From positions 20,084,879 to 20,148,878 of the forward strand of contig NC_082594.1 in the NCBI RefSeq assembly GCF_030936135.1: a DNA stretch of 64,000 nt, written 5' to 3'. The notes beneath the pieces were generated by a model that saw only the letters and a program-made list of their open reading frames with translations, was not told where the DNA came from and searched no databases. Position numbers and translations under genes: made by a program. Source of the DNA: Gavia stellata (taxonomy: Eukaryota; Chordata; Aves; Gaviiformes; Gaviidae). Of the stretch, positions 35,568-48,500 are shown piece by piece. Position 1 is the first letter of the stretch, and the number at the start of each line of letters is the position of its first letter.

Positions 35568-38500
35568 TAAAAAACACCCCTTCTTATGTAATTATTTAAC
35601 CGAAACTGAAATTACTTGAAGTGTTTTACAAGAGAAATGCTGCAATTTGGATTTTTGAATAGTTTTACAGATCACAAATTAGAATTTGCCTTACCTCTTA
35701 AAGAATTAAATTTTAAATGGATAACTGACTGCTCTGAGCAAGCTTATTTTCTAGAACTACATGGCTTAGATATAAAGGGATTTACCCAGGTAAACACTGG
35801 GGTTTTAGTGAGTGCTACACAGTCTCAAAGAGATGACTCTGATTCAAACCCCTCTCTTTCAACTAGTAGGATTTGGACATGCTGAGAAAACAAGTTTCTC
35901 GTTCCTGAGGAAAACAGTGAGCCCTTTATCACTAAACAGTGAAACACAAACCTCTGGGCAATAAGTAGCAGATTCCGGCAGTAATTCAGTGAAGATAATT
36001 AAGGCATAAATGCACATGAAAGTGGAAGTTTCACATAGTAGTAGTCCACTTCTCCCTGTCCATGTGTATCTGTGCTTTCAAGGTGGTCTTGAATTTCATG
36101 ACCCAACTAGATGGTCGTGCTTGCCAGCATTGAAAATGATAGGTTGAACAACAGAAAATTATTATGCCAGCATTAGAACTAGATATTGCAATGGGGGAGG
36201 AGCTGGCAAAATGGGAAAGAAGCTAATTGATTTCTAGTCTCAGAATGAAAAAACTGGAGCAATAATCTGTTTTAGCAAGACAAGTCTAGACAAATATATT
36301 TGTTAGAATTATATCATGCAGCATTTATAATTCAGTTTGATTTGCCTTTTTTTCCCCTTCAAAACAGGTGCATTTTTAGAACCACTATTCACTTTGCACA
36401 GCGAATGGAAAATCAATGCAGTGATGCTATAAAAATTTCAGAACACTTGCATGAAGCCAGCTCTCAATGTTCACTAAAAATGGTCTATGAGTCTTTCCTA
36501 TGGACTTGAATGAGCTTTTGCATCTAGATTTACAGCAACTGGATGTGTAGAAGATCACTGATGGATTATTATCTTTTTTTTTTGTCCTTTTTTTTTTTTG
36601 GAAGGGATATAGAAGCCAAATAGTTTAGGTAGAAGCAGCCACCTAGCCAGCAGGAGTATGAATTAATAAAACTTATTCCCAGAACCTTCTGCAACAATTT
36701 CATGGATGTCACTAAGCAGAGACATCTTAGCATTTGTTGTAAAAGAAACATAAAATGGCATGGAAAGATCCCTGTTGAATGTATGAGAATGGAAGAAAAA
36801 TTAAGAAACAAGAAATGAAGAATGTTGTCTAGCATAACATCAAGCAGGAAAATTACAAAAAAAACCTTACTAGGACAGTTTTCCTTTAACATACAATATT
36901 AAATTTAAATGAAGAGCAAAGGAAAGTTTCAAGCAACCTTCAAAACTAGTCTTTGCAAGTAAGTGTTCATACTTTAGCAAGTCTTGATAGTCAAAAGATG
37001 CTGTGTGTCTCTGCTTGCTACAACACAATGGGCCTGATCAGAAAAGTAATGGGTATGCACATTACTTTGTCCTGAATACCAACTCAATTTGTGCTCCCAT
37101 TCATCAATCACAAGATGCAAGAGGATTTCAAAATTTTAAAGTTAATAAATATTTTTAAATAGTGAACCAGCTTTAGGATTAAAAAAATGATAGTGACAGA
37201 GCTAGTTATAAAAGAAAGGATGACTGAGAATATCAGTTATTCAGGCAGATCCAAAAAACCTTGAAGGTATTTGCTATGATCTCTTTGAAGACTTTGGCCT
37301 AGATATTTGACATCGAGCACATCATGACAAACTAGCAGCTCCTACTGCCGCTTATGTTCCCAGGGTTGAACGCCCTTCATCCAAGAAAAATGAGGTTTCA
37401 GAACTGCTGCCCTATCCAATATACACACTCAGAAACTCCAGAAGCAGTTTCAAAAACATAGCAAAACCCAGACAAATTTTAAAAAATCAACCATCAGAAC
37501 AGTTTAAAAACAGAAGGATCTGCCAGGATCATTATCTTTTGTGCAGGTGCAAAGTCAAGAAATCTTTTAAAGAAAAGCATTAGTTTCAAGAAAAAATTGA
37601 GAGCAATACCCCTGTTCTAAAATACTATGCAAATTATTTTAGAAATAGAATACTAGCTGGGAAGGTACATTATCTAACAAGTCTTATGGTCACTTTTTAA
37701 TGTGTAAAGCTGCCCTGGCCCAGTTTTCACATAAATTAAAAGAGAAGAGTATAATGAAGAGATGGCATTTTTGGCCTTGTGGATCCATGCTTGAGACAGG
37801 TATGGATTTAACTAAAAAATAAAAAAGCCTTAGATCACTTATAGCACAGTATTACACATTTATGTCTTTTAAAAATTCTGGCTATTGTGACTAATTTTGA
37901 GATGAATAGCTGAACAATGGCACAGAGTTGCAAACATGATGCTATACATAGCCATGTAAAGGTGCATACTGTACATTTTGTATAAATTTAAAAAAACATG
38001 GGAAATATTCAACAGCATAATCTAGCAGAGGTCTTAAACAAAAGGGCCCACTTCTACCTCCACATATTTCCAAAAAAAAAATCAATTTTACTAGACATGC
38101 AGCATTTGTGTTTGTTTCAGTTTTCTCTGACTCATGACTGGAGACAAAGCAGGCCTTGCTTTTATATTTGCGTGCTGCTCTCCCTTGTTGGTCCACTATA
38201 CTCAGGGCACTATATTCTGCTGTCGAAATAGCTAAAGTGCTGATATGAAAAAAACAAGCAAGAGCAGAGCAGCTAGGCGGGCTCTGCAGAAGTGGAGCTA
38301 GATTCAGCAAAACCAAAAATCCCCCACAGCACTACACATCCCAATTACTGTTCTCGAGTCAAACAAATACGGCCCTTGAGTAAAAGGGTTTGATGCTCGT
38401 GTTCTAGCATAATTGTTTTAGCTAATGCCCCAACTTTAAAAAGTTCGCCAGTAATTTACACCTTTTGAGCTGTTCTTGCTTAAGCAAACAGTTCAGTGTA

Positions 38501-39393
38501 GAAATACATTGCAGTTGCGTGCAACCCAGATATGAATCAATACAGATACTGAAAGTAAAACTACACATGAACCTTGCATTAGACACTCATTCCAAAATGA
38601 AACATCAACACGAAGGGCTGCAACAGGTACACAGCAGCTTAATGCCAACATCCTAAACCAACTCTGAAGAGTCAAATCTTGCCTTAAATTTCTTATCTAA
38701 AGTATATGAGCTTTTTTTTTTCCTTTTAAATTAAGGCAATGAAATGGCTACAGTTCCTAAAGTTCATTTTAGGGGAACAAAAATATACACCTTTTTTCTT
38801 CTGAACTTTAGGCAGCAGAACATAATGTAAAAACCTGCATTACATTAAACATGCAATGTCAGGTTGATGTAGAAAACCAGAACTAAACACACGTTAAAAT
38901 ACCATTTGGTTTTTTTTCCCCGTTGGAACACAAACTCACACTTTAAGAGAGGAAAAATAAAGCTTAAAATCAGCTAAACTGTTTGGAGCTTTGTATTTAT
39001 CTTCATCACACTCTAACATGATTTTGGGTAGAAAAGAAAGCTGTATGTTTACCTGGCCACTCATTTTAAACCAGTGGAGGGGGGGAAAGGCACTGAATTC
39101 TTTTTTCATTGTGCCCATATCTGTTTGCACATATATGGAAAAAGATTAAATTCAAATTTTCTGTTCATTCTCTCCCACACACAAGTATGACAGATCGCAG
39201 CTAACACATAATAGCAGAAGCTGATTCAAAGTTGACCTCTCCTATTCCATTGTGTTATGTTCAAAATTCCAGGCTCTCTAGAATCTGAGATGGCTGCAAA
39301 GAACCCAGAGACAGGTACAAGATTTAGTCAGCATTCAGCATTTCTCAGTGCATTTTGCAGAAAGGGTCTAAATTAGGCATAGAGTTTTGTTGT

Positions 39394-39591
39394 TTATTTT
39401 ACACAGAGAAGTCCACCAACATTTGCCATAAATTCTTCTAAACTCTTTAAGAAGGCCATCTTCTGCTTACGGTCCAGTGTAGGAGGAGTGCTGCTTGCAG
39501 TAAGCTTGTTGAAGGCATCTGCTAACCGCTGGTAAATAACTGGATCTTGCTGAGTTGATAGCAATGTTTCAACTAGCTCTGAATATTCAGC
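39394..39591 (-). CDS. XPO4: XPO4 last coding exon and stop
   Basis: 198 bp, acceptor TTTATTTAACAG, 65 codons and TAA at 39396-39394. It encodes [20 protein letters not shown], then [20 protein letters not shown] and [15 protein letters not shown]. The C-terminus matches the mammalian protein exactly in the last residues I recall. An AATAAA hexamer overlaps the stop codon (39398-39393) but is too close to be the likely cleavage signal. Confidence 0.96.
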   Translation of the reverse strand, partial: AEYSELVETLLSTQQDPVIYQRLADAFNKLTASSTPPTLDRKQKMAFLKSLEEFMANVGGLLCVK

Positions 39592-42500
39592 CTGTTAAAT
39601 AAACAAGAATCTTATTAACTTAAAAAAAAAGATACAATATATAAAACTTCTCTCATCAGGACCAAATCCAGAATCAAGGCTGTGACAGAAAGCTACCAGT
39701 ACCTCTCCACCCGTTAGCCAGTTTCACTGATGAGGGTACCAGAAGCAACTATGGACCTGCAGCCTTTCACCTACCTCTAAACTAGATAAAGCCCTTGAAT
39801 CAGACCAGCTCTAAAGGCTTCTTTAGCCTTACTAAAAAAAACTGGTCTGTGCTTTGCAGTGCAGAGTAAGAAGAAAACTTTAAGGCACACCCTTCAAAGT
39901 GTCTTCCAGCTGTTGGCATAGGTTTACTCCTGCAAACCATGCTTCTCTTTCTTCACGCTTGCCCCATGTTCGGCATGCCGTACCAACCATCTCCTCCCAC
40001 AGGTTTTCCCTTCTCTAGATTGCCTTCCCTGGGACAGGGAGCTTAGATTCCTTTCTAAGAGTTTTCCACTTATTCTCATGCGTACTTGGACAGAAACAGA
40101 AGACAAAGAAACATGTTAAACGTGACTAAAAGGACAGCGAAAGAACCATTGAGAGTTTTGAGAATAGCAGCAAACTGTAACAGGCGCCTGGTTCAGTCGC
40201 TGTGGGGAACACCTGCTATGCAGCAGCACAGCTCCTGGAGGGAACTTAGCAGAGACTATGGAAGCTTGTGCAGCAGGGGATGAGATCAGGACCTAAAAAA
40301 CTCTGCTGAGGGCCAGGATCGGGGCTGTTATTATTATGGACAGACTGCTGAGGATCATCCTCAGCCCTCAGTCTATCACTGCTTGTTGTTCAGCCACACG
40401 GCCACCAATGACACTACCAAGGGGCATCTGGAGCAAGTCCAGAATGATGACTGAGCTCTGGACGCAAGAGTGAAGGACACAGGAGCCACAATGGCAGTCC
40501 CCTCAATTCTACTGGTGAAGGGCTTGGGTGGGGGTAGACACAATATGAAGTTGCCACCTGTGGCTTGTCTCACAGGGTCTTTTTGTCTTACATAATCATG
40601 AGTCCCTCTGAGGGATGAGGGCTGCTAACAAGAGAGAGGATCCATATGACAAAGTGGCTTAGGAACATCTTTGCCAAAGGCTTGCCAACCTGGCAGGAAG
40701 GGCTTTAAAGGGCACACTGGGGTATGGTGGTAACAGCTTGTAGATAAGTGAGGAGACAGAGACCCAGTGTAGTAAGAACGCAAGGAAGTGTGATGGGTTT
40801 AAGAGTGCTCATCAGGAAGGATGAAAGAGGTTGAAAGGAGGCCAACCTCGAACACCCGTGCATAAATGCATTCAGCTTTGGAAACAAACAGGAAGAGCTA
40901 AAGCTCCCTGTGCAGATGCAGAGCTGCAGCATCACTGCAGGTACTGAGATGTGGTGGACAGGTGGCATGACTGGATTGCTCCGATGGACAGCTCTTTAGA
41001 GAAGAAGAGGACAGAAGATAGCCATTTATGTGAAATGGCAGCTCAAATTAAGGATGCTTTTCTATGGACTGGGCAATAATCTAGTTGAGTGCTTATGGGT
41101 CATGACCAGAGGAGAGGTGGTAAAGATGACATCATGGTGGGAGCTTGTTATAAATCACCAAGACAGGGTGAGTAGCGGACAGAGTAATTTTCAAGCAACT
41201 TGAGGAAGTTTCCAGATCAGCCTTGTGAGGTGTCTCCCTAACATTTGCTCGAATGCCAAATGGGCCACCCAGGACTGACTTTGCATCTGCTACTCACAGC
41301 TAGGAAGAGCTGGTCAGGGATGTGATAATTAATGGCAGCCTTGGCTACAGTGATCATGAAATAGGGGACTTCGGGATCCTTATGAGGGCAAGAAAAGAGG
41401 GCAGCCGAGTACAGATCCTGGACATCACAAGAGCAGATTTCAGCTTGTTCAGGAAACTGATGGGTGGGATCCTGTGGGTGAGAGCTCTGAAGATGAAAGG
41501 AGCTCAGGAGAGCTGACCAGTCTTTAAAGACAACCTCTTCCAAGCACAAGAATGGCCTGTCCAGATACTGAGGAAAACAATATAGACACATCAGGACACC
41601 AACCCAGCTAAGCAGGGAGTTCATGACTGAACTCCAGTGCAAGGAGGACACATGCAGGAGATAGAAGCAGGGACATCCTGGCCTGTATCAGAAATAGTGG
41701 GGCCAGCAGGGGTAGGGAGGTGATCGTGCCCCTGTACTCGGCACTGGTGAGCCCGCACCTCGAATACTGTGTTCAGTTTTGGGCCCCTCACTACAAGAAG
41801 GACATTGAGGTGCTGGAGTGTGTCCAGAGAAGGGCGACGAAGCTGGTGAGGGGTCTGGAGCACAAGTCTTATGAGGAGCGGCTGAGGGAACTGGGGTTGT
41901 TCAGTCTGGAGAAGAGGAGGCTGAGGGGAGACCTCATCGCTCTCTACAATTACCTGAAAGGGGGTGGCAGAGAGGTGGGTGTTGGTCTCTTCTCCCAAGT
42001 GACTAGCAACAGGACAAGAGGAAATGGCCTCAAGTTGCACCAGGGGAGGTTTAGGCTGGATATTAGGAAAAATTTCTTTACTGAGAGAGTGGTGAAGCAC
42101 TGGAACAGGCTGCCCAGGGAGGTGGTGGAATCACCATCACTGGAAGTGTTCAAGGAACGTGTGGACATGGCACTGCAGGACATGGTTTAGTGGGCATGGT
42201 GGTGTTGGGTTGATGGTTGGACTTGATCTTACATGTCTTTTCCAACATTAGTGATTCTGTAACAGCTACAAAGGAAACATTGTCTGGACAAGAACAATGA
42301 CAGAAAAGCAAAGCTCAGCTAAAGCTGAATTTAGCCTGGGACATCAAGGACAACAGAGCAGCTTCTACCAGTACATTAACAGTAAAAGAAGAACAGGGAA
42401 AATGCGGGTCCTGCTGCTGAATGGAGCAGGTGATTTAGTGATAACAGACAAAAGATAAGCCTGAAATACTCAATGCTTTTTTTGCTTTGGTCTTCACTGA

Positions 42501-45500
42501 CAGGTTTTCCCAGACCTATATGACTGGAGACAGGGTTCCAAGAGGAGAGGAGCTACCAGTAGTAAAAGAGGATCAACTCAGGAATCTCTGGAGAAATCTT
42601 GATGCATACAAGCTCATGAGAACTGACAGAATCCATCCAAGGGTTCAAGAAAGCTGGCTCACGCCATTACATGGATGCTCTCTATCATCTTTGAACGACT
42701 AAGAAAATCCTGAAGCAAGTACTCCTGGAAGCTATCTCTGGGCACGTGAAAGAAAAAGTGATTGGGAACAGCCAGTGTGGATTTACCAAGGGTAAATCAT
42801 GCTTTACCAACCTGACTGTCTGCTGTGATGAAATGATTACATCTGTGTATGAGGGGAGACCAGTGGATGCCTGATGTTAGCAAGTCTTTAGCAGTCTTGC
42901 ACAGCATCCTTGTAACCAAGCTGGGATTTTATTGTCTAGATGGGTGGACTACTACATGGGTGAAAACACACCTGTATCATCAGCCTCAATGATTGTGGTG
43001 AATGGCTTATATTCCACCTGGAAGCTGGTTACAAGTGGCACTGAGAGCTCTCATCTGGGCCTTGTCCTGTTAAATATTTTAGTCAGTGACCTGGAGGAGG
43101 AGAAGAAACGCACTCTCCTCAAGTCTGTGGATGAAACCAAACTGGGGAGTGCAGCCAGTGCATTCAAGGGCAGGACTGACATTCAGAGACACCTTGTCAG
43201 GCTAGACAAATGAACTGACAGGAACCTCATGAAATTCAACAAGGACAAATGCAAAGTCCTGCAGCTGAAACAGACTAAGCCCCTGCAACTATACAGACTG
43301 GGAACTGACAGGCTGGGTAGCAGTTCCGCTGAATAAAGGACCTGAAGGTTCTGGTGGACAGCAGTCTAAGCAAGTCAGCAGTGTGCCTTGTCAGCAATGA
43401 ACACTAGCAGCATACTGGGCTGTATTTATTATTTGTCTTTACACCGTACTTATTAGAGATGGAATATTGTGTCCTGTTTTGGACTCCTTAACACAAGAAG
43501 GATATTGATGAACTTTAATGAGTCCAGAGGTGGACCACCAAGACTGTCTGGCAGGTGCTGAAAGCACACGAATTATAAGGATAATAAAGCATTCAACAGG
43601 CCACTCAGAGAGGCTTTGGAATATCCATCTTGGAGGTTTTCAAGACACAGTTGGAAAAAGTCCTGAGCAACCTGATCTAAATTCAGTGCTGACTCCACTT
43701 TGAGCAAGAGGTTGGACTACAGACATCCTGAGGGTCCCTTCCAACTTGAACGATTCTGACTTGCTAGACACACAGTAACTAACCACTCTCCTTTAACAAA
43801 TGACTGGTTTTCAGGGTGTAAGTGTCTAAATGCCATACCTGATGCAAACACACTAATGTGTAGAATGCTTCACCTGCTGCAGTTGTCATTTCTGTATTGT
43901 GCTTCTGAAGTACCAGCATATCAAAGACCATCTGAAATCAGAAAACAGAAGAAGTTACGAAGTGTAAACTTAACTTTCTACTTTACCAACATTTGCTGCT
44001 GAAATTTATCTTCATTTCTGATAATGAAAATGAACAGGCATTTACAAACATACAAGTTTGTTGTTTGTTTTGTTGCCTTTTTTTTTAAATTTAGGTATCA
44101 CTAATCAGAAAGCCAAGTTCTTTTAGAAGTCGAGTCTTGGCTTAACAACACAAATTCACATCTCAAAGCATTGAAACCTTTTGTTCATTTATATGTGTTC
44201 TTCAGAGAGAAATAGCATCTCTTGTATTTTTCTCCAAAAGCTGCAGATATGCCAAAGAAATAATGAAAAAAGCCTTTGCTCTTCCAGAATAAAACAGAGA
44301 ACTTTTTCCTCAAGTTTTGGAGACTCCTATGGCTCACAGAAGCCCAAACAAGGAACAGAATAATAAGAACGGTGTAAAATTTTTAAAGGAAATTTAGAGA
44401 AAAGGCAGAAAGCTATGTTAACTTAGAAGAGTTATAAAGACAAAATTAATTAAGGTGTTTCTCATTTTCTCAGCTTGACTGATGTATGCTTTTAATGAGC
44501 AATCCCCAGAAGTTTGAGTGTCAGTTTGGTACAAAAAGATGTCTTAAGGAAAACTGGAGTCTTTACAAAATCAGAAGACAAGCAGAAGATGACAATTACT
44601 TTGTTCCCAGTTAGCAGGAACCTGGATGCTACCAGGTTACTCCAAAACTCGATGAGATAGAGTGTATGGTCCTAAAAGGAAAGTACTAAATATGATACTG
44701 GATTAAGAAAACCCACAATTCATTGGATACATTGAATAAATGACAGCAGTTTCTTTCTAGTTCCCAACTATGCTCTTTTTCTGCCTCTTGTTTTAGTACT
44801 CTACCCAGCCTCCAGTTCACACAATTCTAGAAGCTTTCTATTTTACAGCTTTCACAGTAAACTTAACCGCTAAAATTGTCAATCAGGTTCATTCTAGAGC
44901 TCGTGTGCAGAGCATGGATAAATATAAATTGCATTCTGAGAGGCTCAGGTCTTTCGTTGATTGGCAATAAGTAATTTCCTCCTTCTACGCCCCCATCCTC
45001 CTTCGTACTCTAGTCCAACGTCTCCAGTCCTTCATGCTCTCTTTCTTCTTAAACTGCCAGGTTTTTTAGGTAACAGGCTGTTTCTCACTATATGTGTGAT
45101 CCTGAAGATATGATCACTGTTCAGCCTCTTGATGCTACCTGTATGCAAAAAACCAAAGTAACATGAAACGCAGACGCCTTACCTTAAGAAAGTGCCTTGT
45201 TGCTAGAAAAAGGGTTGAATCTGTTTCTTGTGCTTTTGCACACTGTTCTGCTAATGGTGTTACAGCCTCCAGACAAAGCTGGCAAACCTCTGAACTCATT
45301 CTGATAACGGGGGTTAAGAAACAAAGTCAGATTTCAATTAAATTATGGTAAAACTTCCCAGTGGTGCCATTAGAAAAATTTTTCAATGCTTGTATGTTCC
45401 AAGATTTGTTTTTACTATCAATCTGTTAATAAAAAAATTAAATTAAAAAAAGAGTAGAAAAAGGGGAAAAAAAGAATTCCAACTTTGTTGCCTTCTTTTA

Positions 45501-48500
45501 TTAGCTACACGCCCTATGGCATCATAAACCACACTGACATAACATTTTCAGAAAGAGTCCCTTATGGTCAAGCTCATCTGTTTCTGACACGTGCCACAGA
45601 TTAGTGAAAATGGTACTCCCATTATGAGAGGGAGAGCCCATTGGCACCCTGACAGGAAATGCTCTGGAGCCAGCCCAGTAGAACAGCAGCAGTGTTTTGT
45701 ATTACCAGCTGAGAAACTAATTCAGGAATGGCTTTGGGATACCAGCTGAAGGCTTATGAAGTTACACACTCTGAAGTGAAGTAACGGAGGAGACAGGAAT
45801 GTCTGCCAGAAAAAATTTACACTCTAAACCACTTGAAGGCTGCATTCAAGCAACAAGAGTCAGAGGAAATTCAGCTAATACTAGAATCTCAATAGACACT
45901 ACAGTGAAGCTCTCAATCACCAGAGAGTAAGAGTCAATTAGTGATATATAATTATACAGAGATTGACAGAAAAGGAAAAAAAAAAGCAAAGAAAAATAAA
46001 ATCAGATTTTTAACAGGGCTTTATAAAAGTAACCCAGATTTTTAAACACTCCCAAGCTCTACAAAGGATACGATGACATCCCTAACTCCAGTGAGTACAT
46101 TAGGCTCTTAAAGAGGTCCTCTGGAAGTTGTGGAATTTTCTCAGGGAATATCTCACAGATGAAAGTGATTAGTTTGTAATATTGATTACACAGGGATGGA
46201 AACTGTCAAAAGAAAAACATGGTAATTTTAGAATCAGTCACAACTCTATTCTGACATAACCTCCATCTGTACAAAGAGACAGGACTGATGCTTTCCATAG
46301 AAGAAAAGACAATTTTAGTAGACAACTTCAGAGTCATCAGAATGGCTACAATTTTATTAGCAAACACTGTGGTACAATAAAAAGAAGATAGCTAAAGCTA
46401 AACAGCTGATGGTGGGAGTCTGGTATCTGCTCTGTAAAAATTCAGGGAGTATTACTTCAGACATGAGCAAGTCTAGCCCTGTGAGGTAAAAGCCTTGGAC
46501 ACAACAGAGGGGCTTCCAGGGTACATCCTTTGACTCAGTTTAATCTAAAATGGATGTAGCTCTCATGCTCAGCGCATGCACGCCAAGATGAAAAAGCATG
46601 TTAAGAGGGGACAATTGAGATTTACTTTTTGAATAAGGGGAACACTTCAAAGTGTAACATTAACACAGTGCAACCCAATGAAATACTGCCATTCCATTGT
46701 TTCATATTTTACTGTTCTACTGACAAGCTGCTGATGTCTGTGATATGAAAGCCAGCTGTATTGTGAAAATATTAAGAGTTACTACTTGCTCCCAGATTTT
46801 TTTTTTTATTTTACTAGTACCACTGTTCATGCTTCTTATTACATTTCTGACACTATCAGAAAAAGGATTCCACAAGCCACATTTCAGGTTTGATTAACTG
46901 GTGACTTACTTTTAGAAGAAAAGGTTTTGTTTAGGCCCTTCAAATATACATTTTCTCAGCTTACAATATGTCTTTTCAAACAGTATCTAGAACTACAGAA
47001 CAGTTATTTGCTTTTTTAAAAGCCTAGAAAACTCAACTTGTGGAGGTGGAATGCATATATATAATGAATTCTGGGAATTCATTACTATAAAGCTTTCATA
47101 TTCTAGCAATTACGTGTAAAAATATACTTACCTTCAGCAGGTCCTGAGACATTAGAGGCAGAACTAGATTAACCCCATATAAGACAACATCTGCTGCTGA
47201 TACAGATCTATTTGTAGCTTGCCCAGGCTCATGTCCTCTAAATACTTCATCTGTAGAAAAGACAAAAGTGTTTTGTATAAAAGGAGGATTAAACATATTG
47301 AAGGAAGAGCCCATTTCTTTATAACAAAGACATTTTTTAAAATAGAACTATTCCCCTCTCCCCAAACAAAAACATGAGACATTGTATTAAAATAGAAACT
47401 TAGCGAGTGGAGGCTCCCACATCACTCTATATTTATATTCATTAGGACTAAGCATTTCATAATCACGTGTACCAGACAGCATGCTAAAACAGAACACTTC
47501 AGATACTCTGAGGGCTCCCTTCCATTACAGAACATTGCATTTGTTTCTAGTGATAGCTGCTTCATGCCTGCACACATAAACAGACAGTGAGCAAAATATT
47601 ACTGCATTTTTATACTTTTCATATATTATAACATATATATAAACATATGTAAATATATAAACACAAGAAGGAAAAAAATGGGAGACTTAATGCAGAAAAT
47701 TCTGTAGTTTAGATGTTGCCAAGTTTTCTCCAGTTACAGGTAAGACCTACGTTTCCCATCAGCTGGCAGTGACCTTACTTTTAGAATTCCTGCATTGAGT
47801 CAGCAACAGTATGCAGACAACTTTCAATACATTTGATCTCTGGGCATTACATTTGGGTAGTATTCACATTCCTTAGTTTCATGGTAAGTATTTTACAGTG
47901 TTTTCCATGCAATTAACTTCCAATGTCTGACCTCAAAGAGAATATGTTTCATGGCATTGAGCTGTCCATTCAATGGACAAAGTCTAAATCTGGTTCTGTA
48001 TTTCTGTTGTGCATGCATAACAAAACCTAGACTGATGCACTGAATTTCAGAATACAAGGTTCTGCCTTTCAAGATGTACCTCAGAAAAGCAATGAACAAC
48101 TTCCAAACAACCTGGGCAGATTCAGTTTGTTACTGAGTATGTTTTCTCTGCAAACTGTATAGGACATGGTAAGATCTGAATCATGCAAATGTGTTTCAAC
48201 TAATTCAAAAGCAATGCAGCACAGCTAAGCTAGAACTGGCAGATCATACTCAGGACTACTGCAAGTTTAAGTGGCAAATATACAGAAGAAAGTAACAGAC
48301 TGGGATACAAAAAAGAACCCTCAACTACACCCACATACTACAAAGCATATTGTGTGAATGAGGAATACAGAAAACCCTCAAACGTGACAGAATTTTAATG
48401 AGCTCAGCATTTCACAAAAGTTGACTCTTGTACTAAGAAGATAATCCATCTGCACTCTTGCGGTAATTTACTATTCTGACTTCTCTATGGGGTTTTTTGT

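Larger units (their letters stand above)
28216..39393 (-). other. XPO4: Non-coding: XPO4 3' UTR and flank, promoter-distal region
   Basis: There is no recognisable coding exon in this 11 kb. The high-coordinate part must be XPO4 3' UTR, since the stop codon is at 39396-39394. The sequence is AT-rich with few recognisable repeats apart from a MIR/CORE-type SINE (35349-35567). After a hexamer overlapping the stop codon, the next canonical - strand AATAAA is at 34380-34375, with an ATTAAA variant at 37701-37696, so the UTR may be several kilobases long. Where XPO4 ends and intergenic DNA begins cannot be set from sequence alone. Confidence 0.6.
39592..43838 (-). other. XPO4: XPO4 last intron, largely filled by CR1 elements
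   Basis: About 4.2 kb separates the last two coding exons. Roughly 3.5 kb of it (about 40300-43765) is CR1 sequence in antisense orientation to XPO4. The remainder (39592-40300 and 43766-43838) shows no recognisable feature. Confidence 0.85.

Noticed and set aside
39393-39398. AATAAA overlapping the XPO4 stop codon as the poly(A) signal
   Set aside because: Cleavage there would leave almost no 3' UTR, and the hexamer is created by the terminal Lys codon and stop.
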